Shown here one piece after another: positions 49,641-62,521 of a stretch of 64,000 bases of DNA (position 1 is the first letter of the stretch; each line of letters starts with the position of its first letter). The DNA is taken from NCBI GenBank assembly GCA_019095985.1, contig CM032662.1, forward strand, positions 20,730,703-20,794,702. Direction: 5' to 3'. The translations under genes were made by a program, and so were the position numbers. The notes beneath the pieces are model-generated. The model did not search any database. It saw only the letters and a program-made list of their open reading frames with translations, and was not told the DNA's origin. This DNA is from Streblospio benedicti. Lineage: Eukaryota > Annelida > Polychaeta > Spionida > Spionidae.

Positions 49641-49805
49641 CCCATTTCCACATACCCTGTGTATGTATTAGTATAGTATTAGTACTGTCATATCTGCTGT
49701 ACAAATTTGCAAAAATATTTAGCTATATGAATGAAACTATGAATGAGTGAAACTAGTTTTTTCCCGGCTTTATTGTACGAAGTGAGGGTAAATCAGACCA
49801 TTCTG

Positions 49806-50139
49806 TCGAGTGGTCAATCACCATTCTATCATGACTAAAATCCATTTTATTTTAAAATAAATCATATTATAACATTCAACATTCAAGTCAATTTCGTTTG
49901 TTTTGAGTGCGCGGAGACGTCAATTCCTACAGTTTTGAGCGGACGCGTTAGTCTAAACTGTTGATCTCCGCAACAACGAAACACGCCTTGCGTCGTCAGC
50001 GGCTGTATTGATATTGTGAGGAGATTAGACTAGCGCTGTGGTTTTTTTGGGGAGCGTGTTTTCCATCGCAAAATTGAGCACGGAGATTAACCAATCAGCG
50101 TGGGTTATTGGCGGTGATTTTTGCACGGAATGATAGAAT
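49806..50139. mobile_element. Dispersed non-autonomous element, copy 2
   Basis: Nearly the same sequence as 3020-3358, in the same orientation. Shared pieces include GTGGTCAATCACCATTCTAT, CACGCC.TGCGTCGTCAGCGG and CCAATCAGCGTGGGTTATTG. The inverted termini ATTCTATCAT / ATGATAGAAT are kept. A short deletion in the GAGCG..GCG part distinguishes it from copy 1. Confidence 0.75.
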
Positions 50140-51053
50140 CTTCAATTCCCAATTGAGCAGAAAAGTTGCGCACTCGTCTTTTTTTATTTAATTTTGAGAC
50201 ACAAAAGTCCATGGGTACTTCCGGTATATGTTATAAGCCCATCTAAAATTGCATTTAATGCTATATCATTCAAAGTGTGTATTCTACACAACATTGATGG
50301 CTGTTACACTGATAGACGTTGGAAAATTAAGTAAGTACATCTATTTGAAGCGTGCATTCTTCAATATAGTGAAGTTGTCAACTTTTTTTTCACTGGCTGT
50401 CTGTACATTTGACCAAGTACCGGCTTTTGCTCTTAACTTCGTCAATTTTTATGCTAACTAAAATCCGATTACATATTCGTAATCCTCATTAAAAAAACTA
50501 CAAGGGACGCTATTTGAGGCATGCACTCTTCATAATAGTGAAGTTCAAACGTTTGTATCATTCACAAACTACATAGGTCGTCTGCATTTTTTTCATGAAG
50601 ACTGGTATTCTGCCCATATCTTCGTCAATTTCAATGCTAACTAAAATCCGATTACAGATTCATAATCCTCACTCAAAATTCTATTAGGAAAGTACTTTAC
50701 ATGAATGACATAGGATAAGTGATAGCTGAAATTTACCTTAGAATATTTAAAGTCGTGCTAGTTTACAATGACGCGAGCGACCGGAAGTAGTCAATGGACT
50801 GTTTGGTATGGATTAATTTTACTTCGCAACACGTCCCGCACAACTGGGAACTGAAGAATTAAATACAATAAACAAAATGCAATACAAACTGTATATATTA
50901 TCTTGCCATGATATGAAAGGACGGCTGCTATTTAATTAAATTTAGAGAAAGCGATCTAATCTTTAATCTGTTATTTTGAAAAAAAGTAAAAGAACTTATA
51001 TTGTATTTTCCAAAAATAAAAGTTAGTGGTAAGACAATTAAACATAATATGAT

Positions 51054-51248
51054 TCAATCAGTCAATCTTGATAATAGGGTTTCATATTCCATTTCATAAG
51101 CTGCTTGCAGTGGCTCAGACAATTGCTCTAATAAAAGAGCCGATGATCTATTATCAAAAACGCTAAATTCAATTAATAGCAACAGTCCTTTCATATCATA
51201 ACAAGTTAACTTTGATATATTTTTAAGCAGTACAAATTCTTGGGGCAC
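51054..51248 (-). CDS. Orphan ORF, possible terminal exon
   Basis: Not recognised. The minus strand has an open stretch of 64 codons ending at 51054 with a protein-like helical composition (KGLLLLIEFSVFDNRSSALL then LEQLSEPLQAAYEMEYETLL). A possible acceptor (ATATCAAAG) precedes LTCYDMKG. I find no clear upstream exon between it and DNAJB11, and DNAJB11 already has a normal C-terminus. It could be an unused ORF in the DNAJB11 3' UTR or an exon of a small unknown gene. Confidence 0.25.
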   Translation of the reverse strand: MPQEFVLLKNISKLTCYDMKGLLLLIEFSVFDNRSSALLLEQLSEPLQAAYEMEYETLLSRLTD

Positions 51249-52706
51249 TCATGAAACTAGGCACAAAATTAAAAGATATTTTATACAACCAAATGATTGA
51301 TCACGTACAAAAAAAATAGATCAGGACATTCTACCAACATTCATCAAGAAATATAAACGCTTGCCACGGCCCCTTGCAGTAAATTTACAAAATTAATAAT
51401 GACTCGGCCCTAAACCAGTCTGGGGTAAGCATTTGGTTGAGTATTGCTGTTGTCATATTATCCAGGTGTCCAAAAGAATTAAATCATAACACATTAGTGA
51501 AAAAAATCATATTCGTATTTATTTTAAATGGCGTAAACGCTCACAACTTTATGGAACTACGTTTTAACAAGCAACAAGTTAAATTGAATACACAAATTTC
51601 CAACCTGACACCCAATTTTTTCCTAGTCATTACATAAAACACAATACATGTATAATGGAAATGCTGCATCACATACGAAAACGAAACATTCCTACCTCGG
51701 CTTGTTCAAAACTATATTATTGAGACATTTTTCCCTGTTATATCATGAGAATTATGACAGGAGTTTAGAATCATGGCAGTTCACCTGTCACACAGTGGTA
51801 TTGATGGAATACTAATTTTACATTTTATACGGTATATAAATATATATTTTTTACCATGCAATAAAGAATCCAATATATAATTCAATTATCATAAAGGACA
51901 AAGAACCTATTCGTTTGAAAACTAGTTTTTAAAAAATAAATTTTGTGGATGAGACCACATGCTATACATATTAACTCTGTTTTAAGTTATCTTACATTTG
52001 TAATAAATATCATTGTTATAATTGTACAACTAATATACACTTAAAGTAAGACTGGTAGGAGAGCCAAAATGATTGAATCCCTGTTTATCACGAAGGCGTA
52101 TTTAGTCCATTCTCTGACCTTGACCACATACAATTCAATTGTACAATTATCAATTAGTAATATACTAACAGCTGAATTCATAAACAATGCACACGTTCAT
52201 ACAACATTCACTATTACATTGACAGCATAATATATTGCACATTTTTACAGTCTAAAAAGAGTACAGGTTATAAATAAATCAGCTCTATAGACAAATGAGC
52301 AATTACGGTGTGCACGATCTGTAAAAAGATTTTAGTTAAAATTGCCCTCTAGAATATAACTTACACACTAGTAACAAACTGTATCAAAATCCACTGTTGT
52401 GTACTTATAAAATGCAAATGAATCTGGATACTAACAATTTTAAATCACAAATACACATGACTCTCTCTAACACATTAAAATGACTCACTGAAAGGAAAAC
52501 TTTGCAATTATGACCTTGATGGTTTACATTTTTCACACAAACATTTTCACTTTTCATCTACATACATGTGGAATTACATGTAACTATGGTGTAAAAAAAA
52601 ACCTGTTTCACTGCATTTTGATTTATTGAAAATTATGAATATTATAATTAAGAATTTTTTTCATTACAAATTATTGGACTATAAAATTTCCTAAAGGAGA
52701 AATCTT

Positions 52707-55700
52707 TCAGTATCCCTGAAGTCCATTATATACTTTTTTCTTTGATTCTTGTTTCAACAATTGTTTCATGGCTGAAATAATAAAAATAAACAGGTTATTT
52801 TAGTCGTAGATTTAAAAGGAGTATAACTATTAAAAATTTCTTAACATTGATATAAAAATAAGATAAAAAAAAAGATATTTAATAGTATCATTAAATGACA
52901 GTTAAATGGACATTTTAAGTTACAATTCTAACCTTCTTTATCTTCAGCTGATAATTCTCCTTTTGGAAATTCAACATCGAATGTAATAACCAATGTTCCC
53001 TTTACATTATTATTTTCATAGTTTGGCATTCCTTCTCCAGGCTTACGAATCCTTGCCCCTGGCCATGTAACTTTGTCTCGCACGATAGAAACCTACAAAA
53101 ATAAATATTAGAAAATATCATGTATACCAATATTTTGGTACGAAATAGCTGTCCTGACTAACTTTTGCCTGGGCCAGCTGGTGTTAAAGTTCACACCTTT
53201 TTGGGAGTTCTCAATATTAACATTATAAAGTGCCAGATATTTTGTCAGAACCTGCTACTGTTTATAATTGTTGGCCCTGTGGTGCGTGAGCAAAATTTTA
53301 AGTTTCATACCTTGTTGCCAATATACTAGGTGTATGTATTCTCACTCTACATCAGGTCAACATTAATCTAATTTTTGTATCATTTAATTTCTTTTGTTCA
53401 GTTATACTGTTAATCAGATATCTGAATATTGTGACTAGCAGATTATGGGTGCTTGCAGACAGCTCTGATCACTCTAGTGAAAACAAACGTGATGGCACAT
53501 ATAATCAGGTGATGGAATAATTCCATCACGTAAACAAATTTTTAACACTAAACCTTTGGTGACTACTGTAAGAGAGCAATCAAAAAAAAAAAAAAAAGAA
53601 GAAAAAAGAAAAGGAGGTTCATAATTATATCTACAGAGAATAAGTACAACAAATGACATAAATGTAATTCAAAAATATTTTTTTTTACCTTGTGATCATC
53701 TAAATGCTTTATTTCCATCTCAAAACCAACAAGTGCATCAATCAATGATATAGTAACATTGGTATATAAATCATCGCCTCTTCTTTCAAATCTGGGATGT
53801 CTAAAATAAAATAACAAATGTTAAATAATTTTCAATTCATGGTTATATATGAAAGTAAAGTCACATCTCATGCAAATGTAACTCTTCAATATTAAACGTT
53901 TGTTTAATCTTTACTCTCTATATACAGTACCTAAATATTAGAACATTAAATTGTTTTCAATTTGATTATAAAACATGATCATATTGAACTTTTGCAAGTG
54001 GTTCTTACTTCATTTGATTTATCCTAAATCGCAGATCACCAGGTTCACCATCAATATGTGGTTCCCCTTCTGCCACAAATGGGTATTCCTGTCCATCTCG
54101 CATTCCCGGCTCAATTTCAATCTCTAGCAATTTTTCTTCAGTAACAATCCTATGCAGAATAAAGATTGTTTTTTTAATTTCCACATAGAGTGTTAATATA
54201 CAGCTTTAGGGGTTATGTAATAAAAATAATATACGAGTTTTTCCATAAACTTCATTTGAAATAATGTAATGTTAATAGACGTCTGATATACTCTATCAAA
54301 ACTTAGCATCTTTAAAGCATTTAAAATCACTATTCAAATATCAAATAATTCAAAAGATTATTAAATATAACATACTTCACATTTGGACAATCATCACACA
54401 CTTGTTGCTGCACCATCTGGAAGCGACCTGGCCCCATGGAAATAGTTTGCATCTCTTGCCGACAATTACATTTCCGAGTTCCTTTTGCCGGCTTCACTGT
54501 AGGTTTATTTCTTACTACCTGCAACAAAAGTACTTTTCAACTACAATTATGGGATGGCAATGTAGATGAAATTTTTTATATGTGTTATCAGTAATATGAG
54601 AAAGAACATAAATTACATGTACTATGAATAATGCAAACATTCAAAAGTAACTGTTAAAAAGATTAAATATCCCACATAGCATTACCCGGTCCCCAATATA
54701 TTTTATACTATAAATGTTTTACAAATCTCCAGATGTATATACAATGAAATTTAGAAATATATGTACCTCTATAAAATTCCCTGAGTATAGCTCTTCCAGA
54801 CTGACATCAATGTCAACTGTCACATCACCCCCTTTTGGTATTTCACGGTCTTGCTGTCTGCCACCACCTCCGAATCCAAAACCAAAGTCACCAAAGAAAC
54901 TATAAATAAAGATTACACAAAGTTCAATAGCAAAGAACAGTTAATAATTCTAATAGGCATAATCAACAACAATACTATGAAAATAGAAATAAATGCAAAA
55001 TTGTATAAACTCAACAATATCATAATATATAATGGAAATTTTAAAGTGCTACCAACACACCATTTTTATCAAAGTAAATTTATGTACCTTGAAAATGCAC
55101 CAAATGGATCTCCATCACCTTGATTATTTTGCAGTCCTTCTTCGCCACTACGGTCATATACTTTTCTTTTCTCAGGATCTGACAACGCCTAAAAGCAGCA
55201 CCATATTTTATTGAATTTCCCCTCTATCATATCATATCTAGCAAAAACATTTTTTCATCTATTTATAAACAAATATTGTAAAAAATACACTGCACAATGT
55301 GAAACTAGTAAAGCATTATCGTCTTTGAGAAATCGTCTTCATCGGTTTTGGGCTTATCATTCAAATCACAAATCATTGAAAATAACCCCTCACGCAAACA
55401 ACCTGTTTTACTTTAAATGTTTCTGAGGCCGCAGCCAATCAGAACACCAGGAGAATTGAGGTTGTACTGGTATATAAGGTTGGCCAAAGTTTGTAACAAA
55501 AATTAGCTTACATTCAAAATGTTTCATCATTTACCGGTACATTATGAATCGGGCCAGTAACAGTGCCTGGGAAAGGCAAGAACACGTTTGGGACAATGGC
55601 CCTACTTACAAAAAAAATTATGGGCCATTCTGATATTTATGGGGCCGCAAGGTTAAACATTGGGGCCATATTTCAAAATTTCGTTTTATCAGTCTTTTAA

Positions 55701-58700
55701 CCATAAAACTTGACAAAATTGTGAATTGTACATAATAAAAGTCTATTTTAAAATAATCTTGTGTTTTGTGTTATTTGGATAAAAAATGATAATTGTTTCA
55801 AGTTAATGATTTAATGACAATAAAATTCTAACTTTCACAATATATATTATTATATAATAAGCAAATGAATTTTTACATAGAATTCCTGCAGAGAAAAAAA
55901 TACCAGGAATGATGTATGACTTCTATATTTTATTATTTCACTTCTATAGCATCCTACAGTGTTGTTAATGACAGACTACAGCACTAGACCCTAGTAGCTG
56001 GGCCTAACATCGAACATGGGCTTAAGGTTCGGATATGGGCCCATTGCCTGAACTCCATTTCTTTTTCCACCAACAAAGCTGACTTTATTTTGGCACCGAA
56101 CGTAACTTTCCTGGGCGTATACGTCATTACATATGGTTTATTATGAAAGAAAGTTCAATCACGTGTATACTAGATTCGTGCACCTGTTGCTGTGATTCTG
56201 GGTGTCAAATCGATTGAACATCGCATTTGTTGATTGTCATTCTCAAATATAGTGATGTATGATCTATTAGTAACGTTATTCAATCAATCTATTACGAACA
56301 CTTGCCAGAATATAGAAATAACTTACTTATTTTGCAATGTGAAAAATATACACACGCACGTTTCCGGACATCAGTGCGCATGCACAGTAGCAGTGTTTGA
56401 AACTCACAGGAAAAAGTTCGGGGCCAGCAGGGCCCTTAACTTTAAATAGTTGGGGACCCTGATCATAAGTTGAGGGCTCTGTCGTGATGTGTGTTTGAAA
56501 TGTTAGCTTAAAAATGTGGTAATGTATGGAATTCACTCTGACTAACCAATATTCACCAAAAATAGTTAAGGGACAGCAGGGCCCTCAAGTCCTAAAAGTT
56601 AAGGGCCCTGGTAAAAAGTTGGGGGCTCAGGGCCCTCTGGCCCCCTACTATTTCAAACACTGACAGTAGTTCAAATATCGAGCCCGAGCAAGGAGAAAAC
56701 GAAAGTAAGGTGTGTAACGACAATCGCCGAGTCAACTCGTGGGGATTGCAAGACTGTCACAGCGGAAAGACAAATAACGTGTTGCGGCAGATGGGGTTTG
56801 CAAGGCGGTGCGGGTATCACGAGACTGTGATAACCAAATGACCAATAATGTGTTGGCCCGGCCGGCCCGCTGAATCTGTACCAAAGTGCGCCGTTTTTTA
56901 AGATTATGCGCAAATTGCGCATGGCGCGTTCGTTTCCCAGGCACTGCCTAAGTAATGAAGTTCAGGGAATCAAACTGTCATACTCAAAAAACACAACTGA
57001 AAACAGTGTTGCTTCCACAATTTATCAAAAACGGGCCAAATGGTACATACATCTAACTTCAAAATGTCTATCACAACCACATATATATGAGCCAAATTGT
57101 TGTTCAGTTACTGGTTAGGGCGCTATTGATTTGTCTAAACAGCTTAATCATTCTTAGCCACAATTTTTCAATTTTTTCATCCACCCACAAGCTGTTTGAT
57201 GCATATCTAGACAACCGCAATAATATTACAATTCAGATCAAAATATTTGAAGGAAGCCATGTTGGTGCAATGGACAGACACTCTGTGAAAGTGAATGACT
57301 AAACGCAATATGAAAGCACATATACTTGTTTACACCTAATTTATATCATGTAGGAACTAGTTTGCTGGTTCTAAGTAATGAAAATAATCAGAGATTAAAT
57401 GTCATATAACAAAGCTGTATATATTTTAGAATGCGTCCGGAATAATATTGCAGCAGGAATCAGTTTTGGCACTCTACTTCCGTAAATAACAAAATCACAA
57501 AAAAGTGATTTGGAAACTTCATGTTTCAGCTCACTTTTCCACTAGTGAAATTTGCCAATTTTGAAGCAAGACAAGTGGATTTTTCATAAAACTCAGTACA
57601 TATATTATTAAGGATTACTCATTCTGCAGACAAGTAGCACTTTTACAAGTAATTTATGTCCACATTGCCTGTTGGCTGACAGTGACACTGTCACACAATG
57701 TACAATACATGTTTAGAACTTTACCTCATAGGCAGCTCCTAGATCCTTGAATCGTTCATCAGCTTCCGGATCATTTCTGTTTTTATCAGGGTGTAATTCT
57801 TTAGCAAGCTTTCTATATGCCTTCTTAATTTGGTTAGTAGTTGCTGATTTGGAAACCCCAAGAATTTTGTAGAAATCTCGCCTGAAAATAATTTCATTAT
57901 ACATTAATATTTACAAGACCTGACAATCTCAATAGAGCACGATTGCTGAAGATGTGAAGGCATCATATTTAAAAATCGAGATGGCAAATGATAGACATGT
58001 GGAGAGAAAAATTACGAGCAGTCATAAGCCAGTCCAACACTCTTTAAGAGTAAAATAGGGACTTAAAGTGTGTGATGGTGATGACAGCAGGTTCAGGATT
58101 AGGTAGAAAAGTGGTACTCGTCAACAGGACGAGTAGCATTAAAAAATCTACTCCTCCACCACAAAATCTACTCATCCTTAGATCAGGGGTCATTTATTAG
58201 TTAGACTTTTAACAGAATACTAGCCAGCTCAGGAGGGCGTTGACTAGAGGTAGGTCTTTACGTCGTTTTTGTATACAGCTGACACATTTATCTTACGCGA
58301 CTTGTCCTGTTGGACTCGTCCATAAGTTGATGCGTTCGCCGTATACAAAATCGATGTATTCGCACTGAGTGACTCAGGTGGTATTCTATATTTATTAGGT
58401 AGTAAAAAGTGGCACATGTTTGGATGCTATATTATTTTTTTTTAAAACACATACGGGATGGGTGTGACCTAAGAGAACTGTTGACAGGTCTGGCCTGTGT
58501 TTTTTACATTAGATCTTATTACATTTTCTTTTAAATTATGGCACCTTCTTCTTTTAGTATACTTAACCGGCCGTACAGGCCAAGCCATGACGAAATACTT
58601 TGTGGTTTTTGCGCAAGCGAGAGGTGTGAATATTCCCCCCTTGGCAGGCTTCGCCTGAAGGACTTGACACTGTCACATTCTATAATTGGTGACTTGAGAC

Positions 58701-59306
58701 TCGGGTTGAAATGCATAACCCAGTCTGTGGCCCAATTCTCAGAGGCGTTAGGTCCTCCTGAAGGATACGATGGTCTTCCTCACAGCGAATGGCACGGTAC
58801 AGGAGAGCGTCGTCAGCAAACAAGCAGATAGACGATTTAAGACTGTCAACAACATCATTCACGTAGCACAGGAAAGGTATCGGGCCCAGGCACGTGCCCT
58901 GAGGGACACCCGACGACACCCGAACAGTTTTGGATGTCTTTCCATCTACTACTATGCAATGTGTTCTACAAGCTAGAAAGTTCGAGATACACCTGTGGGT
59001 ATTCCCACGCACTCCATAATGGTCTAGTTTGGCTAGTAGTTTCCGGTGGTTTACTACGGCAAATGCCTGTCAATAGTAAAGTTGAAGTATGACCACGTCA
59101 ACCTGGTCCAAACCTGGTCTCCGTCGTCATGGTAAAACAACAGGTCTGTTACTGTGCTGACGAGTTGTGTCACGCAGGACCTAGCAGCACGGAAACAATG
59201 CTGAAGAGGTGTGAGTATTTTATAGTATTCAAAATGATTCATAAGGTGGGAAACAATGTGCTCCATAAGCACCGGGAGAACAATCATGTTCATTTTGGAA
59301 ATAACA

Positions 59307-59339
<33 letters not shown>

Positions 59340-59738
59340 CCCCCCCCCCCCCCTCGAGACCAGATCTAGTAAAAATTGCAGGCTTCTCAAACTCTGTTTA
59401 GAGATCTGGGACTTCGTCAAATTTATGAGTTTACTCAATACAACTTGGCACAGTGACACATGAGTTTTAAAATACAGATAAATAAATGTTATTGACATCA
59501 AAACACTGTTTCACGTGGGCACCTGTCATTGGTCAGTTGATTCATTCACAAAAAACCGGTAAATATTAGCTGACTATTGAATAGTATGTACTTAACGTTC
59601 GTACTAATTACATTGATGACCTCGGAAAATATGCTATTGTATGTTTTTAGAGTCACGAAGACCTTACCCTGCTAATATTTGAAGTATTAATACAAAAAGT
59701 GTCCAGGAAATCACTATCCAGCTAACTGACGACGCCAT
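52707..59738 (-). CDS. DNAJB11: DnaJ homolog subfamily B member 11 (ERdj3), ER co-chaperone
   Basis: ERdj3 is a soluble ER-lumen Hsp40. It binds unfolded clients and stimulates the BiP ATPase. Nine coding exons, 5' to 3': 59738-59668, 57881-57725, 55188-55088, 54899-54767, 54518-54376, 54149-54009, 53800-53689, 53092-52933 and 52771-52707. All phases match and give 360 residues (human 358). Exon 1 encodes a signal peptide ([20 protein letters not shown] then ILAG). The J domain starts at RDFYKILGV with HPD at about 54-56. The G/F region reads [13 protein letters not shown]. The Cys-rich insert keeps the CNC and CDDC cysteines. TNVTIS keeps the N-glycosylation sequon. The C-terminus KVYNGLQGY matches human and lacks KDEL, as known for this protein. 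Intron 1 holds a LINE relic; intron 2 holds nested DNA transposons. Confidence 0.96.
55561..56946. mobile_element. hAT-like non-autonomous element in DNAJB11 intron 2
   Basis: Inverted 14-bp ends CAGTGCCTGGGAAA / TTTCCCAGGCACTG bound a 1386-bp block with no recognisable coding region. CAGTG-type ends fit hAT elements, but I see no intact 8-bp duplication. The 56391-56662 element is inserted in it. Confidence 0.65.
56391..56662. mobile_element. 272-bp MITE nested in the hAT-like element
   Basis: Ends CAGTGTTTGAAA / TTTCAAACACTG (12 bp) are flanked by a 7-bp direct repeat ACAGTAG on both sides (56384-56390 and 56663-56669). Inner inverted GGGCCCTTAAC-like repeats occur. The ends are hAT-like; a 7-bp rather than 8-bp duplication is unusual. 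Confidence 0.75.
58530..59300 (-). mobile_element. LINE reverse-transcriptase fragment in DNAJB11 intron 1
   Basis: The minus strand reads through RT motifs of a CR1/jockey-like [24 protein letters not shown] with FRAARSC, then [12 protein letters not shown], then the catalytic FADDALLY box and HRILQEDL. The segment spans fingers to palm, about 59290-58680, with a weaker thumb-like remainder to about 58530. It is split between two frames and carries deletions around the DFSKAF region, so it is dead. It is in the same orientation as the host gene. Confidence 0.8.
59309..59353 (+). repeat. (TG)n microsatellite followed by a C-run
   Basis: About fourteen TG units, then AACC and a run of about 13 C. 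It sits beside the LINE relic. Confidence 0.85.
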
Positions 59739-60958
59739 TTTCGTCTGCCACGACAGATTAAGATGCATGATGGTTGCAAATATTAATTTAAAAGATTTTC
59801 TTGTTGGCAAAGTTTTTTGTGATAATTATGCAACCTGTAATATTAATATGATATTTTAGTTATTTAATGACATAAAAAAGATAAATTAATATTTCATTAT
59901 GCACAATATCAATATTTTAGAAGCTTGATGATTGAGGCACAGTGCAGTAGTGTAGGTTGGTGTACACCATCGTTATTGTTGATGGGTTCCATATCCCGGA
60001 TTCTATGTCATGTTGCGCCACTGCAAAGTATGGCTGGGCACAGCAAGAGGTCTAGTAATAAAATGATACATGAATGGTGAGTGGAGAAGTTTGGGGGGTC
60101 TGGGTCTCGAATATTGATTAAGCAATTTAAACCAAGGGTGCAATTCATAGTGACTGACTTTGGTATGTTAAATGATATGCGTATGCGGAAGTAGTGTCCA
60201 GGTAATATTTAAAAATACTAATTTATTGTGCTTTCAGACATTGAAAGATGAATGCGCCTTTGAAAGTCATTGAGAACGCTCTATATACTGCTTGTTTAAG
60301 ATTTTGATAGGTTTTGGTGTACAATATTGCAAGGCTTGTTATTCTATCGCTCTCATTGCTGCCCATTTTCAAAATTGCATACTAAAATCCATTGTTGAAA
60401 CCCCACATCTGGTACTGAGGGAGGGGGCTACATCTGGTTGAATCTAGCTCTTAGTTCTTTTTCTAGGCTTTAATGACAGGGTGTAATGCTCATAGACGCC
60501 ATTGTGCTTGTACTGCTGGTGAAATTAGGGGCTCTGTTCGGACATCCGGCTATCGACTTGAAAACAGGAGTTGCTTGCGTCGTAAGTTCGCGGCCCGGTC
60601 ATGGCAGACACAGTGTCGTCAAAACCGTTACGTCGTGCGTCTGCCACTGAGTTGCTGATTTCCACACAGTACGTCGCCACCATACAGTTTTACTACTAGA
60701 CGATGGCGACGCCAAGCGGAGGTTCGGAAGCCTCGTTAAAAGGCGTGTCCTGTGTAGAGGAGAGCCACACCTCTGCACGTTAAAGAACTCGCCTAGTTTG
60801 AAAACTATAGTTAGTGTGATCCCCCCACCCCTGAGGCTCAGTTGGCTACCTAGCCTGCCTCTGGAGAGGTACATGTACAAACACCACGTGGCCTCCCATT
60901 CACGCGTTGCCTCATAAGAGGAGGCCAGTCTCTCATCTGAGACTGGCGAACTTGTGAA
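59739..60958. other. Region upstream of DNAJB11, no supported gene
   Basis: It should contain the DNAJB11 promoter next to 59739. A GC-richer block at about 60470-60900 has a 61-codon plus-strand ORF and a 93-codon minus-strand ORF, neither of protein-like composition. The ending CCTGAGGCTCAGTTGG looks repeat-derived. Confidence 0.4.
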
Positions 60959-61093
60959 TTACATATCCAGATCCAGATTGAAGATGGTCAATGAACTGGC
61001 CTCCGCTATATTATTCGGAAGCATATTACACTCTGAAATGGTGCGGTAGATAATTGAAAATTTAGTCCAGTCATATCTCGCTCCCCATCCCCT
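60959..61093 (-). mobile_element. Possible retroelement ORF C-terminal fragment
   Basis: The minus strand has 44 open codons before a stop, with WTKFSIIYRTISECNMLPNN and IAEASSLTIFNLDLDM. The layout (NxLPNNIAEASSLTIF) resembles the C-terminal tail of LINE ORF2 proteins. It is too short to classify. Confidence 0.4.
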
Positions 61094-61388
61094 GAAACTA
61101 ATTACAGACAACTCATAAGAATTTTTTAATATTTTATTTTATTTTTTAAACACATTATTTTGACATTTTCTTTCAACCAATTATATATTATCAACAAATT
61201 TAAACAGTAAGATAATATCAATATAGTCTAACAATCAACATACACAAATATACATTACTTTTTTACAAAAAATCAACATAGTTTTACACCAATTAGCATT
61301 ACACTGCCCATGAGACAAAATACACTTGTCACAAAATTAACAGTTAAAATATTCAAGAAGTACCAACAAACGACATTACATTAAGGTT

Positions 61389-61530
61389 GGGCTGGGTGGG
61401 TAACTAAAAATTTTATAAACCAGAGATGTCAGAGGGTCCGGGGTTCGATCCCCGCCCAGGCCAAGTCAAAGACTGTATAAGTCTACTTGGTTCTGAATGT
61501 ACTAAAAAGTACCATGCATGTTAAACCTCA
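61389..61530 (+). repeat. tRNA-derived SINE
   Basis: The first 75 bases look like a decayed tRNA: GGGCTGGGTGGGTAAC at the 5' end, B-box GGTTCGATCCC at 61442-61452 within a T arm (CCGGGGTTCGATCCCCG), and CCCAGGCC closing against the 5' GGGCTGGG. A non-tRNA body (GTCAAAGACTGTATAAGTCT) follows. The anticodon arm is not convincing, so a functional tRNA is unlikely. Confidence 0.65.
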
Positions 61531-61717
61531 ACTATAACCCTACTAAATTTCATATCAAAGCATGCGAATCTCCACAATACTTCACTATATCTACTGTAAT
61601 ATATTACCAATTATGAGACCGTTTGAAATAATTATTGGGTACAATTGATTCTGAAATTCTGTAAGATTTAGTTAGAGTGAAAAATTCTTGGGCATAAGTT
61701 TTGGCCTTATCCCAACG

Positions 61718-62521
61718 TTACAAAAGATCCGGAATTCTATTAGCAACACCTTCTATATGGACCGCCCTTATCTCACATTCATATTTGGCAGCCAAGTAGC
61801 AAATTTCTCGCAAACACGCCTGAAGAAATGGGTCTCTAGATCGACCTGTATTAAGTACTGTGACCGCTGCCATATTGTCGCACTTCATACGTATTTGTGA
61901 GCCTCTCCAAGCCCTACCCCACAACTTGAGTGCCACAGTCACACATAATAACTCTAAAGCGTTAATATGTAACTTTTGACCACGGATTTCATCAGGTTCA
62001 CACCAACTATTTAAAGGCATTAAAGAAATACCATTATACTCGGACGCAAAGTGTCTCGACCATGCAATGTCCTTTTTCAGACTTTTACTCAACTCTACTG
62101 ATTCACCAGAACCCATTTCCCTAAGCGTGTTCAAAATATGTGCCATAAAAATTCTCCCAGGTCTAACACATGAACTCAGGAAATTTAAGGAACCAACTAA
62201 AGATTGCAATTCAATTTTTCGAGCCCTGCATTTGGACTGCCACAAAACTAACATTTCTTTAATTTCATTCAGTTTCTGTGGGGGGGGTCACAATGTCGAC
62301 GGATCGGATTGAAATTTTTTTGGGTTGATGTGGGCCACTGAGGGGAAATTTGGTTAAATAGCACTGAGATCAGAAAAAAGTTCAAAAAATGGGACACCCT
62401 ACTCCACAGTATCAAACTCGATCCCCCAAAAAATCATCTTGGTAGCCGGTGAACAAGCTTTGTCCACACTCTCTTTGAGACCCAATGTCGCTAATAAAAT
62501 TCACAAATCGCTAACGCCAGT
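61718..62521 (-). mobile_element. DIRS-like retroelement relic (RT/RNase H)
   Basis: The minus strand shows the RT-thumb to RNase H region typical of DIRS-group (tyrosine recombinase) retroelements: LQSLVGSLNFLSSCVRPGRI, then INALELLCVTVALKLWG, then CDNMAAVTVLNTGRSRDPFL, and AVHIEGVANRIPDLL at the end. Further RT-like sequence reaches the assembly gap at 62522, so the true extent is unknown. It is a fossil with at least one break in the visible part. Confidence 0.8.

Larger units (their letters stand above)
47095..52706. other. Convergent intergenic region, WAC / DNAJB11 3' ends
   Basis: Holds the long WAC 3' UTR, a C-rich stretch with a repeated CCCCC..AAATCAAACATATGA unit (49450-49640), dispersed element copy 2 (49806-50139) and AT-rich sequence up to the DNAJB11 stop, part of which must be its 3' UTR. 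Two open stretches (49065-49433 plus, 51054-51248 minus) match no family I know. Confidence 0.5.

Noticed and set aside
59129-59401. Plus-strand ORF with Cys-Val repeats
   Set aside because: It is produced by the (TG)n run and the antisense of the LINE relic.
61389-61463. Functional tRNA gene
   Set aside because: The T arm is good, but the D and anticodon arms do not fold convincingly and a SINE-like body follows.
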